From assembly GCF_042678145.1 (NCBI RefSeq), contig NZ_JBHUDG010000001.1, positions 62,001-126,000 of the forward strand: DNA of 64,000 nucleotides, given 5' to 3'. Within the stretch, counting starts at the first letter, position 1. The number at the start of each line of letters is the position of its first letter. The notes below the pieces were generated by a model. It worked only from the letters and a program-made list of their open reading frames with translations. It did not search any database and was not told the DNA's origin. The position numbers were made by a program, and so were the translations under genes. Positions 53,101-62,185 of the stretch are shown one piece after another. This stretch comes from Pseudopedobacter beijingensis (lineage in GTDB: Bacteria; Bacteroidota; Bacteroidia; Sphingobacteriales; Sphingobacteriaceae).

Positions 53101-53644
53101 AACAGAATCAGATAAAGTAATTATTGGAAGAGCTTTACCTAAACATGTAGGTGGTATTGGTAATAATATAAGTTATAAGCAGTTTGATTTAAATGTATTT
53201 TTTCAATGGGTTTATGGAAACGATATTTATAATGCTAATAGGCTTGTTTTTGAAGGGAATAGTTTGAAATTAACTGATTTAAATCAATATGCTTCATATC
53301 AGAATCGTTGGACCCCAGAAAACCAAAACAACGAATATTTTAGGACAGGAGGTAGCGGTCCTACAGGTATGCACTCATCAAGAGTTGTGGAGGATGGTTC
53401 GTTCTTGAGATTGAAGACTCTTGCTTTGGGATATACATTGGCTCAGAATATATCTAAGAAAATCTATTTAAAGAACCTCCGATTCAATGTTTCGGCTCAA
53501 AACTTATTTACCTGGACCAAATATACAGGATTAGATCCCGAAGTTTCAGTCAGAAACTCTGTGCTAACTCCAGGATTAGATTATTCTGCTTACCCTCAAA
53601 CGAGAACATTTGTTTTTGGAATTAGTGCCACTTTAAATAATTAA
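50186..53644 (+). CDS. SusC-like TonB-dependent receptor with STN domain
   Basis: Outer-membrane glycan importer, 1152 residues. It has a long N-terminal region with signal peptide (to ASSFAQK) and an STN/secretin-like signalling domain (about 45-105, VSISVRNAHLKDVFSLLRK). A carboxypeptidase-like domain (about 125-205, GKVTDEKDEPLPGVSVRVKG), a plug (about 215-325, GRIAGVQITSVEGQPG) and the barrel follow. The C-terminus is FVFGISATLNN. The STN domain makes it the sensor for the upstream sigma/anti-sigma pair. It is followed 19 bp later by the SusD partner. Confidence 0.95.
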   Translation: MYKKITALVCTKCSYIPIRFLLMMKLVFIMLLSTFMQVSASSFAQKVSISVRNAHLKDVFSLLRKQTGYDFLYNSADLNNSSKVSITASNEDLKDVLDKCLNDQSLTYTINKSTVLVKRKVLTTSALQLNSITGKVTDEKDEPLPGVSVRVKGVQSSTVTDANGNYKINVQKGLNVVLIFSYLGFATQEVDLGNKLTANIKLKSSNVNLDETVVVAYGTVNRSDLTGSVTAVNMEDISKAPVQNYTEALAGRIAGVQITSVEGQPGKEQSIVIRGPGTLTQDATPLYVIDGYPMENYDASAINTNDIESISVLKDASATALYGARAANGVIVIETKKGKAGKSEVTFSSTNGFNKIRKNIEVMNPYEFVKYQDEFNHAVAKVRYFNGKDLSSYESIAGVNWQDRLFVAAPLNIYNLSIRGGNLDTRYSISGAINQSEGIILNTGAKRYQGRVSIDHNLSKNIKVGVNSSYTNNNIYGVQASAAASNSATSYLFYSTWGYRPVSGRDDIDLNDMDLDDTPNENDQNTRRVNPYQTAINTYNNSVAKSLYTNAYISLSLTKELIFKSTGNISSIQRNVDNFYNSRTARGLPIPQNTMGVQASTLSLETNGWSNENTLSYSKRLNKFHRLNALIGFSSQSGNSQSRGVSIRNIPNEELGMSGYNEGTPYETISKSDGFKMASFFGRVNYNYDSKYLFTATFRADGSSKFPKHNMWGYFPSAAFAWNMSREDFLKYNSVISNSKIRLSYGETGNNRVTAQVFRPRLAFPANSSYSFNNQEPDKAAIQEGIGNQKLKWEVTRQFDIGYDLGLFKNRIELVVDLYRKTTSDLLLNAQLPLSTGYSTVYQNIGKVKNEGLEIAVNSVNYNKKLFKWSSSFNIAFNRNKILALVRDQNEMLKNNSFHFNYSSAFNISRVGESAGQFYGYEWIGNYQYEDFDEVSPGVYKLKAHISDNGDDRDKIQPGDIKYRDINEDGKITESDKVIIGRALPKHVGGIGNNISYKQFDLNVFFQWVYGNDIYNANRLVFEGNSLKLTDLNQYASYQNRWTPENQNNEYFRTGGSGPTGMHSSRVVEDGSFLRLKTLALGYTLAQNISKKIYLKNLRFNVSAQNLFTWTKYTGLDPEVSVRNSVLTPGLDYSAYPQTRTFVFGISATLNN

Positions 53645-53662
53645 ATCTAAAAAGAGATTCAA

Positions 53663-55504
53663 ATGAAACGCATCTTAGTATTTGCTTTATGTACCATGGT
53701 AATGACTTCATGTGAAAAATTCTTAGAAGTAGAACCAACAGATTTTTTAGCACCATCTACATATTATAGAACTCCTCAACATTTAGAATATGCGCTAAAT
53801 GGTGTTTATGACATGTTGGGGTCAACAAAACTATATGGAGCTCAGCTTCACTCCAGACATAATATGCAGGCAGAAGAAGGATTTTATTACTCTACAGCCA
53901 CAGCTAACATGACAGAAACATATGATTTTGAGGCTACAAATGGAGAGGTAGAAAAACTGTGGGAATATCTTTATATAGGTGTTTCAAGAGCCAATATTGT
54001 ATTAGCTAATGTTGATAATAATAAAGCTATAGATGAAGATATAAGGAAAAGAATTAAGGGAGAAGCATTGTTTTTAAGAGCCTATTACTATTTTCTATTG
54101 GTTCAAACCTATGGACCAGTGCCATTAAGGTTGGAGCCTACCAATAGTCCGGATGATGTTGATATGGCAGCAAGTAGTGAGCAAGATATTTACGAACAAA
54201 TAATTGCTGATATGGAAGAGGCAGAAGGATTGGTACTACCAATTTCTCAAATAGGGTTTGGAGGGAGAGTAAGTAAATCTGCAGTTAGAGGAATATTAGC
54301 CAGAGTTTGTCTTAATATGGCAGGTCATCCTGTTCAAGATCAATCTAAGTACCAAAAGGCAAACTATTGGTTGGAAAAAATAATTCTGGATGTTGATAAT
54401 GTTCATACTCTGAACCCTTCTTATAGTGATGTTTTTATAAAATATGCTGCAGATGAGTACGATATAAAAGAAAGTATTTGGGAAGTAGAATTTTTTGGTA
54501 ATTCCTCGGGGGCAATACAGGAATCTGGTTATGTTGGCTCTTGGATTGGTGTCAGAAATACGGCTACATCTAATGATATTGGTTATTCATTCGGACGAAT
54601 AAGAGCTACAGCTAAACATTATAAGCTATACGAAGATGGTGATGTAAGAAGGGACTGGAATATTGCTCCCTTTACTTATGCGGCAAATGGTTCAAAAACT
54701 GCTCTTAACTTATCTCAACCTGCACATTACTATGTTAGGTATGCCGGAAAATACAGAAGAGAATTTGAAAAAGTTTTTCCTAAATCAACCCAGTTAACGC
54801 CAATAAATTTTCCGCTGCTTCGCTATTCAGATGTTTTGCTAATGTATGCCGAGGTTCAGAATGAACTTTATGGACAGCCTACATCGGAAGCTATAGATGC
54901 AATAACTGCAGTAAGAAAAAGGGCTTGGTCTTCTGGTATTAAGTCTGTTAGTATTACAAATGGCGGAACAGGTTATACGACAACAAATTTACCTACTGTA
55001 GAATTTGTTGGAGGAGGAGGAAGTGGCGCTGTAGCTAAGGTAACTGTAGCAAGCGGAAAAATATCTGCCATTACCTTTGATAGAGATAGCGAAACATTTT
55101 TATTGAAGAATGGAAAAAATTATAGCGCTATACCAGTAATTACTATTAGTGGTGGAAGCGGAAGTGGGGCAACTGCTACCGCCCAGATTTATAACACTAG
55201 CGATTATGAATTAACTCCTTTACAAAAAACAAATACGAAGGAATTCAGAAAGTTGATTATAGATGAAAGAACTAGAGAGTTATGTTTTGAAGCACTAAGA
55301 AGACCAGATTTAATAAGGTGGGGGATTTTTTATACAACAATGAAAGATAACCTGGCAATAATGGAGACCGATTTAGGTTCTGCTACTACGATTTGGGAAA
55401 CGTCTACATATAGAAATGTATTGCCAAAACATGTGATATACCCAATACCTAGTAAGGAATTAGAAGTAAATAGGAAACTAGTTCAACATTATTTGTGGAG
55501 ATAA
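53663..55504 (+). CDS. SusD/RagB-like glycan-binding lipoprotein with Gly-rich insertion
   Basis: Surface lipoprotein forming a lid over SusC, 613 residues; lipobox MVMTSC gives lipidation at C17. The N-terminal SusD block is CEKFLEVEPTDFLAPSTYY, TPR helices follow (GEALFLRAYYYFLLVQTYGPVPL), and the C-terminal block is DERTRELCFEALRRPDLIRWG. Between the conserved VRKRAW motif and the C-terminal block lies an extra stretch of roughly 85 residues (about 426-511). It has two units of the type ITNGGTGYTT..PTVEFVGGGGSGA and AIPVITISGGSGSGATA. Such repeats occur in other secreted proteins and are foreign to most SusD proteins. Confidence 0.92.
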   Translation: MKRILVFALCTMVMTSCEKFLEVEPTDFLAPSTYYRTPQHLEYALNGVYDMLGSTKLYGAQLHSRHNMQAEEGFYYSTATANMTETYDFEATNGEVEKLWEYLYIGVSRANIVLANVDNNKAIDEDIRKRIKGEALFLRAYYYFLLVQTYGPVPLRLEPTNSPDDVDMAASSEQDIYEQIIADMEEAEGLVLPISQIGFGGRVSKSAVRGILARVCLNMAGHPVQDQSKYQKANYWLEKIILDVDNVHTLNPSYSDVFIKYAADEYDIKESIWEVEFFGNSSGAIQESGYVGSWIGVRNTATSNDIGYSFGRIRATAKHYKLYEDGDVRRDWNIAPFTYAANGSKTALNLSQPAHYYVRYAGKYRREFEKVFPKSTQLTPINFPLLRYSDVLLMYAEVQNELYGQPTSEAIDAITAVRKRAWSSGIKSVSITNGGTGYTTTNLPTVEFVGGGGSGAVAKVTVASGKISAITFDRDSETFLLKNGKNYSAIPVITISGGSGSGATATAQIYNTSDYELTPLQKTNTKEFRKLIIDERTRELCFEALRRPDLIRWGIFYTTMKDNLAIMETDLGSATTIWETSTYRNVLPKHVIYPIPSKELEVNRKLVQHYLWR

Positions 55505-55554
55505 GCCGATAAACAAAATATCATTTTTTTAAAATAATTCAAATTCATCATCCA

Positions 55555-57597
55555 ATGAATAAGAGACTTTTTTATTCTTTTTTTAAGATATTGGCCTGTA
55601 CTTTATTAGTAATAAAGGGTGCAACGTATAGCTACGCTAGGGAGTTTTTACCTTCAGTAGTTAAGGAGAACCAAACTACAGTAAACCTTAGTTCTGGCTC
55701 GTTAAATAACCTGGGCCCACAAGTAGTAGAAAGATCTATTAATGGCAGCGCTTTTGTAAAAGAGCAAAATGGCAACCAGTGGCTGTATACCGTAGAGAGA
55801 GGCTCACCAGCAAGATTGTTAGGTTATCGTTTAAACGCAACTACTCCCGAGATTAATTTACCATTAGCAGGGGCAAGCGGTTCTTGGTCTATTGTGGCAT
55901 CAAGCGATGGGATATTATATGTTTCCTCGGATGCGAACGCTTTGTTATATAGCCATATTCCTGGCAGCCAGCAAATAAAAAACTTGGGTTTAGTTTTGCC
56001 AGGAGAAAGCTATTTATGGGAGTTAACTCCGGGCAAAAATGGAGAGATTTTTGGAGCAACTTATCCAGGAGCGAAAGTTTTTCATTATCATCCAGCAACA
56101 GGATTTAAGGAAGTTAGTAATGGAGCGGTAAAATCGGGAGAAAACTATGCCCGCAGTATTGTTTATCATCCAGCAACAGATAAATTATATGTAGGAGTTG
56201 GCTCTCATACCAGTTTAATTAAGCTTGACCCGAGAACGGGACAAAAAACAGAGCTTTTGCCACCAATGTATCAGGGACATTCGGGCTTTGTTTATTATAT
56301 GGGAGTGGTAGAAGGGATAAGTTCTGGAGATAAGCTTTTAGTAACCATCACAGGAACCACCAGTCATAATAAAACTTTAGTTTATAATATAAACACGGGG
56401 GCTTTCGAAAATGAAATGGGAGTATTTGTATCTAAAACAGTTATAAAATCTCCTGTAAATCAGAAAATATATTATACCAATGCTTCTGCATTATATAGCA
56501 TTGATTTTGGAGAAGAATGTGCTAAACAGGTTCTTCTTCACAGAAATAGCAGCGCTTTGGCTACAACATGGTTAAATAATAATGAATTATGTTATTTAAC
56601 AGGGCAAGGCAAAGTGGTTGTGTATAATGTTTTAAAAAAGCAGGCATCAGAAATACAATTAGAAATACCGCCAGAGCCAATAACCATTAATACACTTGCT
56701 TATGGCCCTGATGGCAGAATTTGGATGAGTGGTTACCCTGTGGGTAGTAATGCGGCATATAATCCGCAAACTCAAAAAACAGAAATGTATTATGGCCTTT
56801 CTCAGAGCGAAAGTATTAGTGTATTTGGTAATGATTTGTATTTCGGAGTTTATGCAGGTGCCAAGTTTTATAAATATACAACAGGCAAACCCTGGTTATT
56901 AAATATAAACCCTAAGTATTTAGGAAGTGCAGCGGGGCAGGATAGACCTTTTGCTTATGCAGCAATACCTTCTTTAAATAAAATGTTTTTTGGTACTGTT
57001 CCAGGTTACGGCAGGTTAGGTGGAGCTATTGTTGAATACGATGTGCAGGAAGATAAATTAAACAGCACTGCGGATATTATTGCGAGTCAATCTATTGTAT
57101 CTCTATTATATAGTGGGACAGAGTTGTATGGCGGTACTTCGGTTTGGGGAGGTCTTGGTATAGAGCCTACAACTACTGAAGCCAAATTGTTTCTGTTAGA
57201 TCCTCTTACAAAGACGAAAGTATTTGACATGGTGCCAGTAGCAGGTGCTAAAGCAATTACTTGCCTAATAGATGGACCCGATGGTAATTTATGGGGCATG
57301 GCCGATGGTACTTTATTTGTCTTTAATAAACAAAACAAAACTGTGGTATCAAGACATGTTTTGTTCACTGTTTCTGAAGATACTAAATCTAAGCATGTTT
57401 GGAAGAATGCAGCATTGGTATTGCACCCTAGTGGAAGAATTTTTGGGGTTTGTTATGGCGATTTTTTTGAGTTAAATCCGCAAACAAAGGTGAAAACTAC
57501 TATTAGTACCGATGCTTCTCATTCCTTAACAATGGATAAAAATACAGGCTATTTATATTATCAGAAGGTATTAAACCTATGGCAATATATACCTTAA
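55555..57597 (+). CDS. Secreted beta-propeller protein, possible polysaccharide lyase
   Basis: A 680-residue secreted protein with a signal peptide to about residue 28 (ATYSYARE). The rest is a series of propeller-like blades: SWSIVASSDGILYVSSDANALL, ELTPGKNGEIFGATYPGAKVFHYHP, YHPATDKLYVGVGSHTSLIKLDPRTGQ, AYGPDGRIWMSGYPVG and CLIDGPDGNLWGMADG. Several lyase families acting on uronate-containing glycans (PL22, PL24, PL25, PL42) are propellers, and His-rich loops are present. A lyase would explain the GH105 in the same locus, but I see no proof; a binding role is equally open. It lies 51 bp after susD and is probably in its operon. Confidence 0.55.
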   Translation: MNKRLFYSFFKILACTLLVIKGATYSYAREFLPSVVKENQTTVNLSSGSLNNLGPQVVERSINGSAFVKEQNGNQWLYTVERGSPARLLGYRLNATTPEINLPLAGASGSWSIVASSDGILYVSSDANALLYSHIPGSQQIKNLGLVLPGESYLWELTPGKNGEIFGATYPGAKVFHYHPATGFKEVSNGAVKSGENYARSIVYHPATDKLYVGVGSHTSLIKLDPRTGQKTELLPPMYQGHSGFVYYMGVVEGISSGDKLLVTITGTTSHNKTLVYNINTGAFENEMGVFVSKTVIKSPVNQKIYYTNASALYSIDFGEECAKQVLLHRNSSALATTWLNNNELCYLTGQGKVVVYNVLKKQASEIQLEIPPEPITINTLAYGPDGRIWMSGYPVGSNAAYNPQTQKTEMYYGLSQSESISVFGNDLYFGVYAGAKFYKYTTGKPWLLNINPKYLGSAAGQDRPFAYAAIPSLNKMFFGTVPGYGRLGGAIVEYDVQEDKLNSTADIIASQSIVSLLYSGTELYGGTSVWGGLGIEPTTTEAKLFLLDPLTKTKVFDMVPVAGAKAITCLIDGPDGNLWGMADGTLFVFNKQNKTVVSRHVLFTVSEDTKSKHVWKNAALVLHPSGRIFGVCYGDFFELNPQTKVKTTISTDASHSLTMDKNTGYLYYQKVLNLWQYIP

Positions 57598-57628
57598 ATC
57601 AATATAAACCATAATTAAAAGAAGTAAT

Positions 57629-59680
57629 ATGAAACAAACGCTACAAAAAATGAAATTATCTTTTTTTCTGATAATTTGGCTATTGGCTCCTGTGTTTATA
57701 AATGCACAGACCAATCAATTTGGATGGGTTCAGCAATTAGGCTCTACAGGGGCAGAAACTGTGGCTGGTATAGCCCATGATGCTGATGGGAATGTTTACG
57801 TTACAGGCTCTATTTCGGCAGATGTAACAGTAACTTTAGTAGATAATACCATTGTTAATTTGGTAAATAACGGAAGCACAGATATTTTTATTGCAAAAAT
57901 AAATTCCAGTGGAAAATATGTTTGGATAAAAAATATTGGTGGTACAGGAGCTGATGTAGGACAAAAAATTAAAGTGGATTTTGAGGGAAATTTGATCATA
58001 TCTGGCCAGTTTACAGGTTCAAATATTAATTTTAATCCAGAAGGTCCTGCCCAGCAAGTAAGTTCAGCAGGTAGTGTAGATGCTTTTATTCTTAAATTAA
58101 AGAGTAACGGAGAGTTTATTTGGGTTAAAAGAATTGGCTCTACCGGTGCAGATTATGCTTATGCACTGGATGTAGATGCTAATGGAAATGTTTATACCGG
58201 AGGCCGGTTTCAATATACCGTAGATTTTGATCCGGGGTCTGGTGAATATAAATTAATTGCCAATTCAGAGGTGGCATCAACTGCGTTTGATGCTTATGTA
58301 TTAAAATTAGATAAGAACGGAGATTTTATTTGGGCCAAAAGTTTTGGAGGTAAGGGTTGGGATGTAGTAAATGGCTTAGCAGTAGATATAGCACAAAATG
58401 TTTATTTAACAGGAAGGTTTGAGCAAGAAGCTAATTTTAACCCCGATCCACTAGCTGTAGCCCATAAAGTAACTGCGGTATATCAGGACGCATTTATTTT
58501 AAAATTGGATATGAATGGGGCCTTTGTTTGGAACAGGACCATATTTAGTAATACTGCAACAAACGATGTATGGGGGAATGATCTAACTGTTGATAAAAAA
58601 GGCAATGTTTTAGCAACCGGTTTTTTTACAGGAACAGCAAAGTTTAGTTCTGCAACAACAGAGCTTGTGTCAAAAGGGAATAGAGATATTTATGTGGTAA
58701 AAGTTAGTCCACTTGGAGATTTAACCTGGTTTAAAGGAATTGGAGGTACTTCTGATGATAGAGGGGAAGGTATTTTTACCGATGCTAATGGAGAGGTGTA
58801 CTTTACAGGTAGATTTGCTCAGAATAATGTTGATTTTGGTAATGGGGTAGAGCTTTCTGCAGGCGGTCAATTTGATGTTTTTGTAATAAAAATTAACACA
58901 GATGGGACAGCACAATGGGCAGAAAGATTTGGCGGAACAGTTGCCGAACTAGGTGGAACAGGAAATGTTGCCGGAACAGATATTGGTTATGCAATTAGTG
59001 TAGATCTTAGTGGTAATGTATATACCGCAGGAGTTTTCGCAGGTTCGGCAATTTTTGATTTCCCTGCTAAGACGGCCAAACTTACAACTTTGGGTGGTAA
59101 TGATGTGTTTATCAGTAAAATTGCTCAGGTTGGTTTTGTGCTGCCGGTTAGTTTTATTAAGTTTTATCTAGAAGAGAGCCCTGCAGGTAATAAACTGCTT
59201 TGGCAAACCGCCACTGAAACAACTAATAGCCATTTTGATTTAGAAAGAAGCTCAGATGGATTAACATTTCATGCCATAAAAACAATAGCAGGTAATGGAA
59301 CAAGTCAGTCTATTAATTATTATCATTATTTAGATCGGGATATTAATCTAAATGAAAACTACTATTATAGGTTAAAACAAGTAGACTTTAATGGTAATAT
59401 CAGCTATTCTACTTTGGTAAGTTCTAAAAAAGGCAAAGCACAAGGTTTTGAATTAAGCGTGTATCCTAATCCAGTTATCGAAAATTTAACTATTGGGTCT
59501 AACCAAAGCTTAATTGGCGCTAAGCTTATAATCATCAATAGTTTAGGTGAAACTGTTTATACAAAGACAAATCTTAATGGAAAACAAGTGCAGGTAGATA
59601 TGTCTAGTTTTCCTCATGGTATTTATGTTTTGCAGTTGCAACATAATGATGAGTTTGTGAGCTATAAGATTGTAAAGTAA
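57629..59680 (+). CDS. SBBP-repeat protein with T9SS C-terminal sorting domain (first copy)
   Basis: A 683-residue secreted protein. Signal peptide ends near FINAQT. About nine SBBP-type repeats of roughly 50 residues follow, each near DANGNVYVTGxF...F.PG...DAFILKLxxxGxFxWxKxxGG. After residue 510 comes a beta domain (VSFIKFYLEESPAGNKLLWQT) and a type IX sorting domain (YPNPVIENLTIGS...HGIYVLQLQ...SYKIVK). It should be exported through the type IX system and cell-attached or released. It is a paralogue of the next gene. Function in glycan binding is inferred only from the locus. Confidence 0.85.
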   Translation: MKQTLQKMKLSFFLIIWLLAPVFINAQTNQFGWVQQLGSTGAETVAGIAHDADGNVYVTGSISADVTVTLVDNTIVNLVNNGSTDIFIAKINSSGKYVWIKNIGGTGADVGQKIKVDFEGNLIISGQFTGSNINFNPEGPAQQVSSAGSVDAFILKLKSNGEFIWVKRIGSTGADYAYALDVDANGNVYTGGRFQYTVDFDPGSGEYKLIANSEVASTAFDAYVLKLDKNGDFIWAKSFGGKGWDVVNGLAVDIAQNVYLTGRFEQEANFNPDPLAVAHKVTAVYQDAFILKLDMNGAFVWNRTIFSNTATNDVWGNDLTVDKKGNVLATGFFTGTAKFSSATTELVSKGNRDIYVVKVSPLGDLTWFKGIGGTSDDRGEGIFTDANGEVYFTGRFAQNNVDFGNGVELSAGGQFDVFVIKINTDGTAQWAERFGGTVAELGGTGNVAGTDIGYAISVDLSGNVYTAGVFAGSAIFDFPAKTAKLTTLGGNDVFISKIAQVGFVLPVSFIKFYLEESPAGNKLLWQTATETTNSHFDLERSSDGLTFHAIKTIAGNGTSQSINYYHYLDRDINLNENYYYRLKQVDFNGNISYSTLVSSKKGKAQGFELSVYPNPVIENLTIGSNQSLIGAKLIIINSLGETVYTKTNLNGKQVQVDMSSFPHGIYVLQLQHNDEFVSYKIVK

Positions 59681-59706
59681 ACCGGTATAATCAATAAAAT
59701 TAAAGC

Positions 59707-59748
59707 TATAGACCCAAAGGAACTAAGTTAGGAGATTTTGGGTCTATA
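59707..59748 (+). terminator. Perfect 12-bp hairpin between the SBBP genes
   Basis: Arms TATAGACCCAAA/TTTGGGTCTATA, loop 18 nt. No T-run follows, so it may be a partial terminator or mRNA processing element rather than a full stop. Confidence 0.5.
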
Positions 59749-59817
59749 ATCTCTTAGGTAATTAAGTGCTAAGTTTTAGCATCAGCTTAAGGCTTAGCCT
59801 GTTAAAGCCATTAAGGT

Positions 59818-61824
59818 ATGTACAATTTCTATAAAAAATATTTTAGGCAATATATTTATAGCTTAATACTGTGTTTAGCTACTTTGGGAACTGCTTATGC
59901 ACAGGATATAAGCTGGGTAAATAGATATGGAGCAGCTGGAGAAGATATTATTTATGCCTCTGCTGTAGATTTTGAAAACAATATTTATACAACAGGTACA
60001 TTTAATGGAAGTATAGATTTTAATGAGGGCAAGGGAGCTGCGGTTCAATTAAGTTCGCAAGGCGGGGTAGATATTTTTATTACCAAAACAGCTGTAGATG
60101 GGGTATTATTATGGGCAAAAAGAGTTGGTGGTACAGGTGGGGATTATGCCTTGGCATTAGCTGTTGATGATAAAGGAGCAATATATATTACTGGTCGTTT
60201 TACAGGAACTGTAGACTTTGACCCTGGTTCTGGCGTATTTAATTTGGCGGCAACATCTGGTAGCTACGATGTGTTTGTCTTAAAATTAAATGCTTCTGGA
60301 GATTTTGTATGGGCAAAGAAAATGGGCGGAGCAGGATGGGATGTTGCCAATGCCATTGCAGTAGATAAAGACAAAAATGTTGTGGTTACAGGTCGTTTTG
60401 ATGGAACAGCAAATTTTAATAGCAATGGTTCGGCATCCGCTATCAACCTAACGGCAATAGGACAAGATATATTTGTTGTTAAGCTAAATTCAGAAGGGAA
60501 TACACTTTGGGCAAAAAGATATGGTGGAAGTCAAGATGATTGGGGCCAAGGAGTAGATGTTGATGCTAATGGATCAATATATGTAACTGGTTTTTTTAGA
60601 GACGAAGTACTTTTTGGCGGTCTTGCTGATCAAAAATTAATTTCTACTGGTGCTACAAGAGATGTTTTTATTCTGAAAATAGAAAGCCAGGGAGAGCTTA
60701 GCTGGGTTAAGAAAATAGGAGGCACTTCTGATGATAGAGGCGAGGCGCTGAAGGTAGATTTAGAAGGCAATATTTTAATAACAGGAAGAATAGCAGGTAC
60801 AAATATTCTTTTTGGAGACGATTTTTCTTTATCACCAGGTGGTAATTTCGATGCTTTTATCGCTAAGCTAAATCAAGATGGAGATTATATCTGGGTAAAA
60901 AGTTTAGAAGGCAGTGGCGATTCTTTTGGATTGGGGCTAGCTACCGATAATTATCATTCGGTTTATATAGCCGGGTATTTTAAAGGTATTATTGATTTAA
61001 ACCCCGGTTCCTGTGATTTAGAATTTGTTTCCGCAGGAGATGCAGATGTTTTTATTGTGAAGTTAGATGCAGATGGTTATTTTGTTTGGGGAAGGCAAAT
61101 GGGAGGCATTAATGAGGACCGAGGAAATACCATTTCTGTAGATCAAAATGCGAATGTTTATACGGCGGGGTATTTTACCGGAGAAGCTAATTTTAATGCC
61201 AATCTTGGTGCACATTATATTGTTTCCAAAGGAGATAAAGATGCTTTTTTACATAAAATTGCTGAAAAAGCAGAATCCGATGAAGATAATGAGCCTTTGC
61301 CGCTTTATATTGTGAATTTGACAGGGAATGTTGATGAAAATTTTAACAGCTTAAAATGGACACTACTTAACCAAAAAACTAACCTGTCTTTTGATATAGA
61401 ACGATCTAACGGAACAGATGCTTTTAGCGCTATTTCAAGCCTAAAAAGTGCTAATCAAACTCATTTTTTTTATATCGATAATTCACCTTTTGATGAGCAT
61501 AATTATTACCGAATAAAACAAATAGATGAAAGTGGGGAGGTTTTTTATTCGGAAACTCTTTTACTTAAGCGGGTAAAATTTGCAAAAAATCCATTGCATG
61601 TTTATCCCAATCCCATCTTAAATAATCTATTAACAATAAGCAGAACCGATGGGAGGATTTTAGGGAATATTATAATTAACGATTCCTTAGGAAGGCTTGT
61701 TTTTTCTGCCAAAGAAATACTTGTAGATAAGCTTAGTATTAATACAACAGGTTGGTTAAAGGGGCTTTATTTGATTAAAGTTCAAGATAAAACGGGATCA
61801 AATCATTTTAAAATAATTAAATAA
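59818..61824 (+). CDS. SBBP-repeat protein with T9SS C-terminal sorting domain (second copy)
   Basis: A 668-residue paralogue of the preceding protein with the same layout. Signal peptide (to AYAQD), about eight SBBP repeats (ISWVNRYGAAGED, DDKGAIYITGRFTGTVDFDPGSG, GDFVWAKKMGGAGWDVANA), a linker of acidic residues near 488-496, a beta domain, then a sorting domain (YPNPILNNLLTIS...LKGLYLIKVQ...HFKIIK). Repeats are more regular than in the first copy. It is followed 16 bp later by the small secreted protein, so the three are probably one transcript. Confidence 0.85.
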   Translation: MYNFYKKYFRQYIYSLILCLATLGTAYAQDISWVNRYGAAGEDIIYASAVDFENNIYTTGTFNGSIDFNEGKGAAVQLSSQGGVDIFITKTAVDGVLLWAKRVGGTGGDYALALAVDDKGAIYITGRFTGTVDFDPGSGVFNLAATSGSYDVFVLKLNASGDFVWAKKMGGAGWDVANAIAVDKDKNVVVTGRFDGTANFNSNGSASAINLTAIGQDIFVVKLNSEGNTLWAKRYGGSQDDWGQGVDVDANGSIYVTGFFRDEVLFGGLADQKLISTGATRDVFILKIESQGELSWVKKIGGTSDDRGEALKVDLEGNILITGRIAGTNILFGDDFSLSPGGNFDAFIAKLNQDGDYIWVKSLEGSGDSFGLGLATDNYHSVYIAGYFKGIIDLNPGSCDLEFVSAGDADVFIVKLDADGYFVWGRQMGGINEDRGNTISVDQNANVYTAGYFTGEANFNANLGAHYIVSKGDKDAFLHKIAEKAESDEDNEPLPLYIVNLTGNVDENFNSLKWTLLNQKTNLSFDIERSNGTDAFSAISSLKSANQTHFFYIDNSPFDEHNYYRIKQIDESGEVFYSETLLLKRVKFAKNPLHVYPNPILNNLLTISRTDGRILGNIIINDSLGRLVFSAKEILVDKLSINTTGWLKGLYLIKVQDKTGSNHFKIIK

Positions 61825-61840
61825 AATAAATAATAAAATC

Positions 61841-62173
61841 ATGAAAAAACTATCATTATTAACATTGCTAGTGGGCTTATTCTTTTTTGCGAATGCTCAA
61901 AATAAACCATCATTCAGCTATTATTCTTTAGAAACGTTAGAAGCTATAGGAACAAGTAAAGAACAGCAAACGCAAATTTTTGAAATTAGAAAAAATTCAG
62001 AAGAACGTGTAAGAGCGGTAAAAAAAGATGCTTCACTTAACGAAGAGGAGAAAAAAGCTAAATATAAAGAAATTTATGGTGAAGGTGGAGCGCTTTATAA
62101 AAAGGTGTTAACATCTGAGCAGAATGAGAAATTAAAAATATTGTTTAAAGAATTTCAGGAGAATAATAAATAA
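61841..62173 (+). CDS. Small secreted helical protein (YYSLETL domain, Spy/LTxxQ-like)
   Basis: A 110-residue protein with a signal peptide (MKKLSLLTLLVGLFFFANAQ). The rest is highly charged and helical: SYYSLETLEAIGTSKEQQ, EIRKNSEERVRAVKKDASL, KYKEIYGEGGALYKKVLTSEQ. The spacing of helices and TSEQ/TSKEQQ words recalls periplasmic Spy/CpxP-type proteins, but similarity is only in pattern. The same domain forms the N-terminal part of the two following SGNH hydrolases, so this gene looks like the free-standing version. Confidence 0.65.
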   Translation: MKKLSLLTLLVGLFFFANAQNKPSFSYYSLETLEAIGTSKEQQTQIFEIRKNSEERVRAVKKDASLNEEEKKAKYKEIYGEGGALYKKVLTSEQNEKLKILFKEFQENNK

Positions 62174-62185
62174 TTAAGTTAAGAG

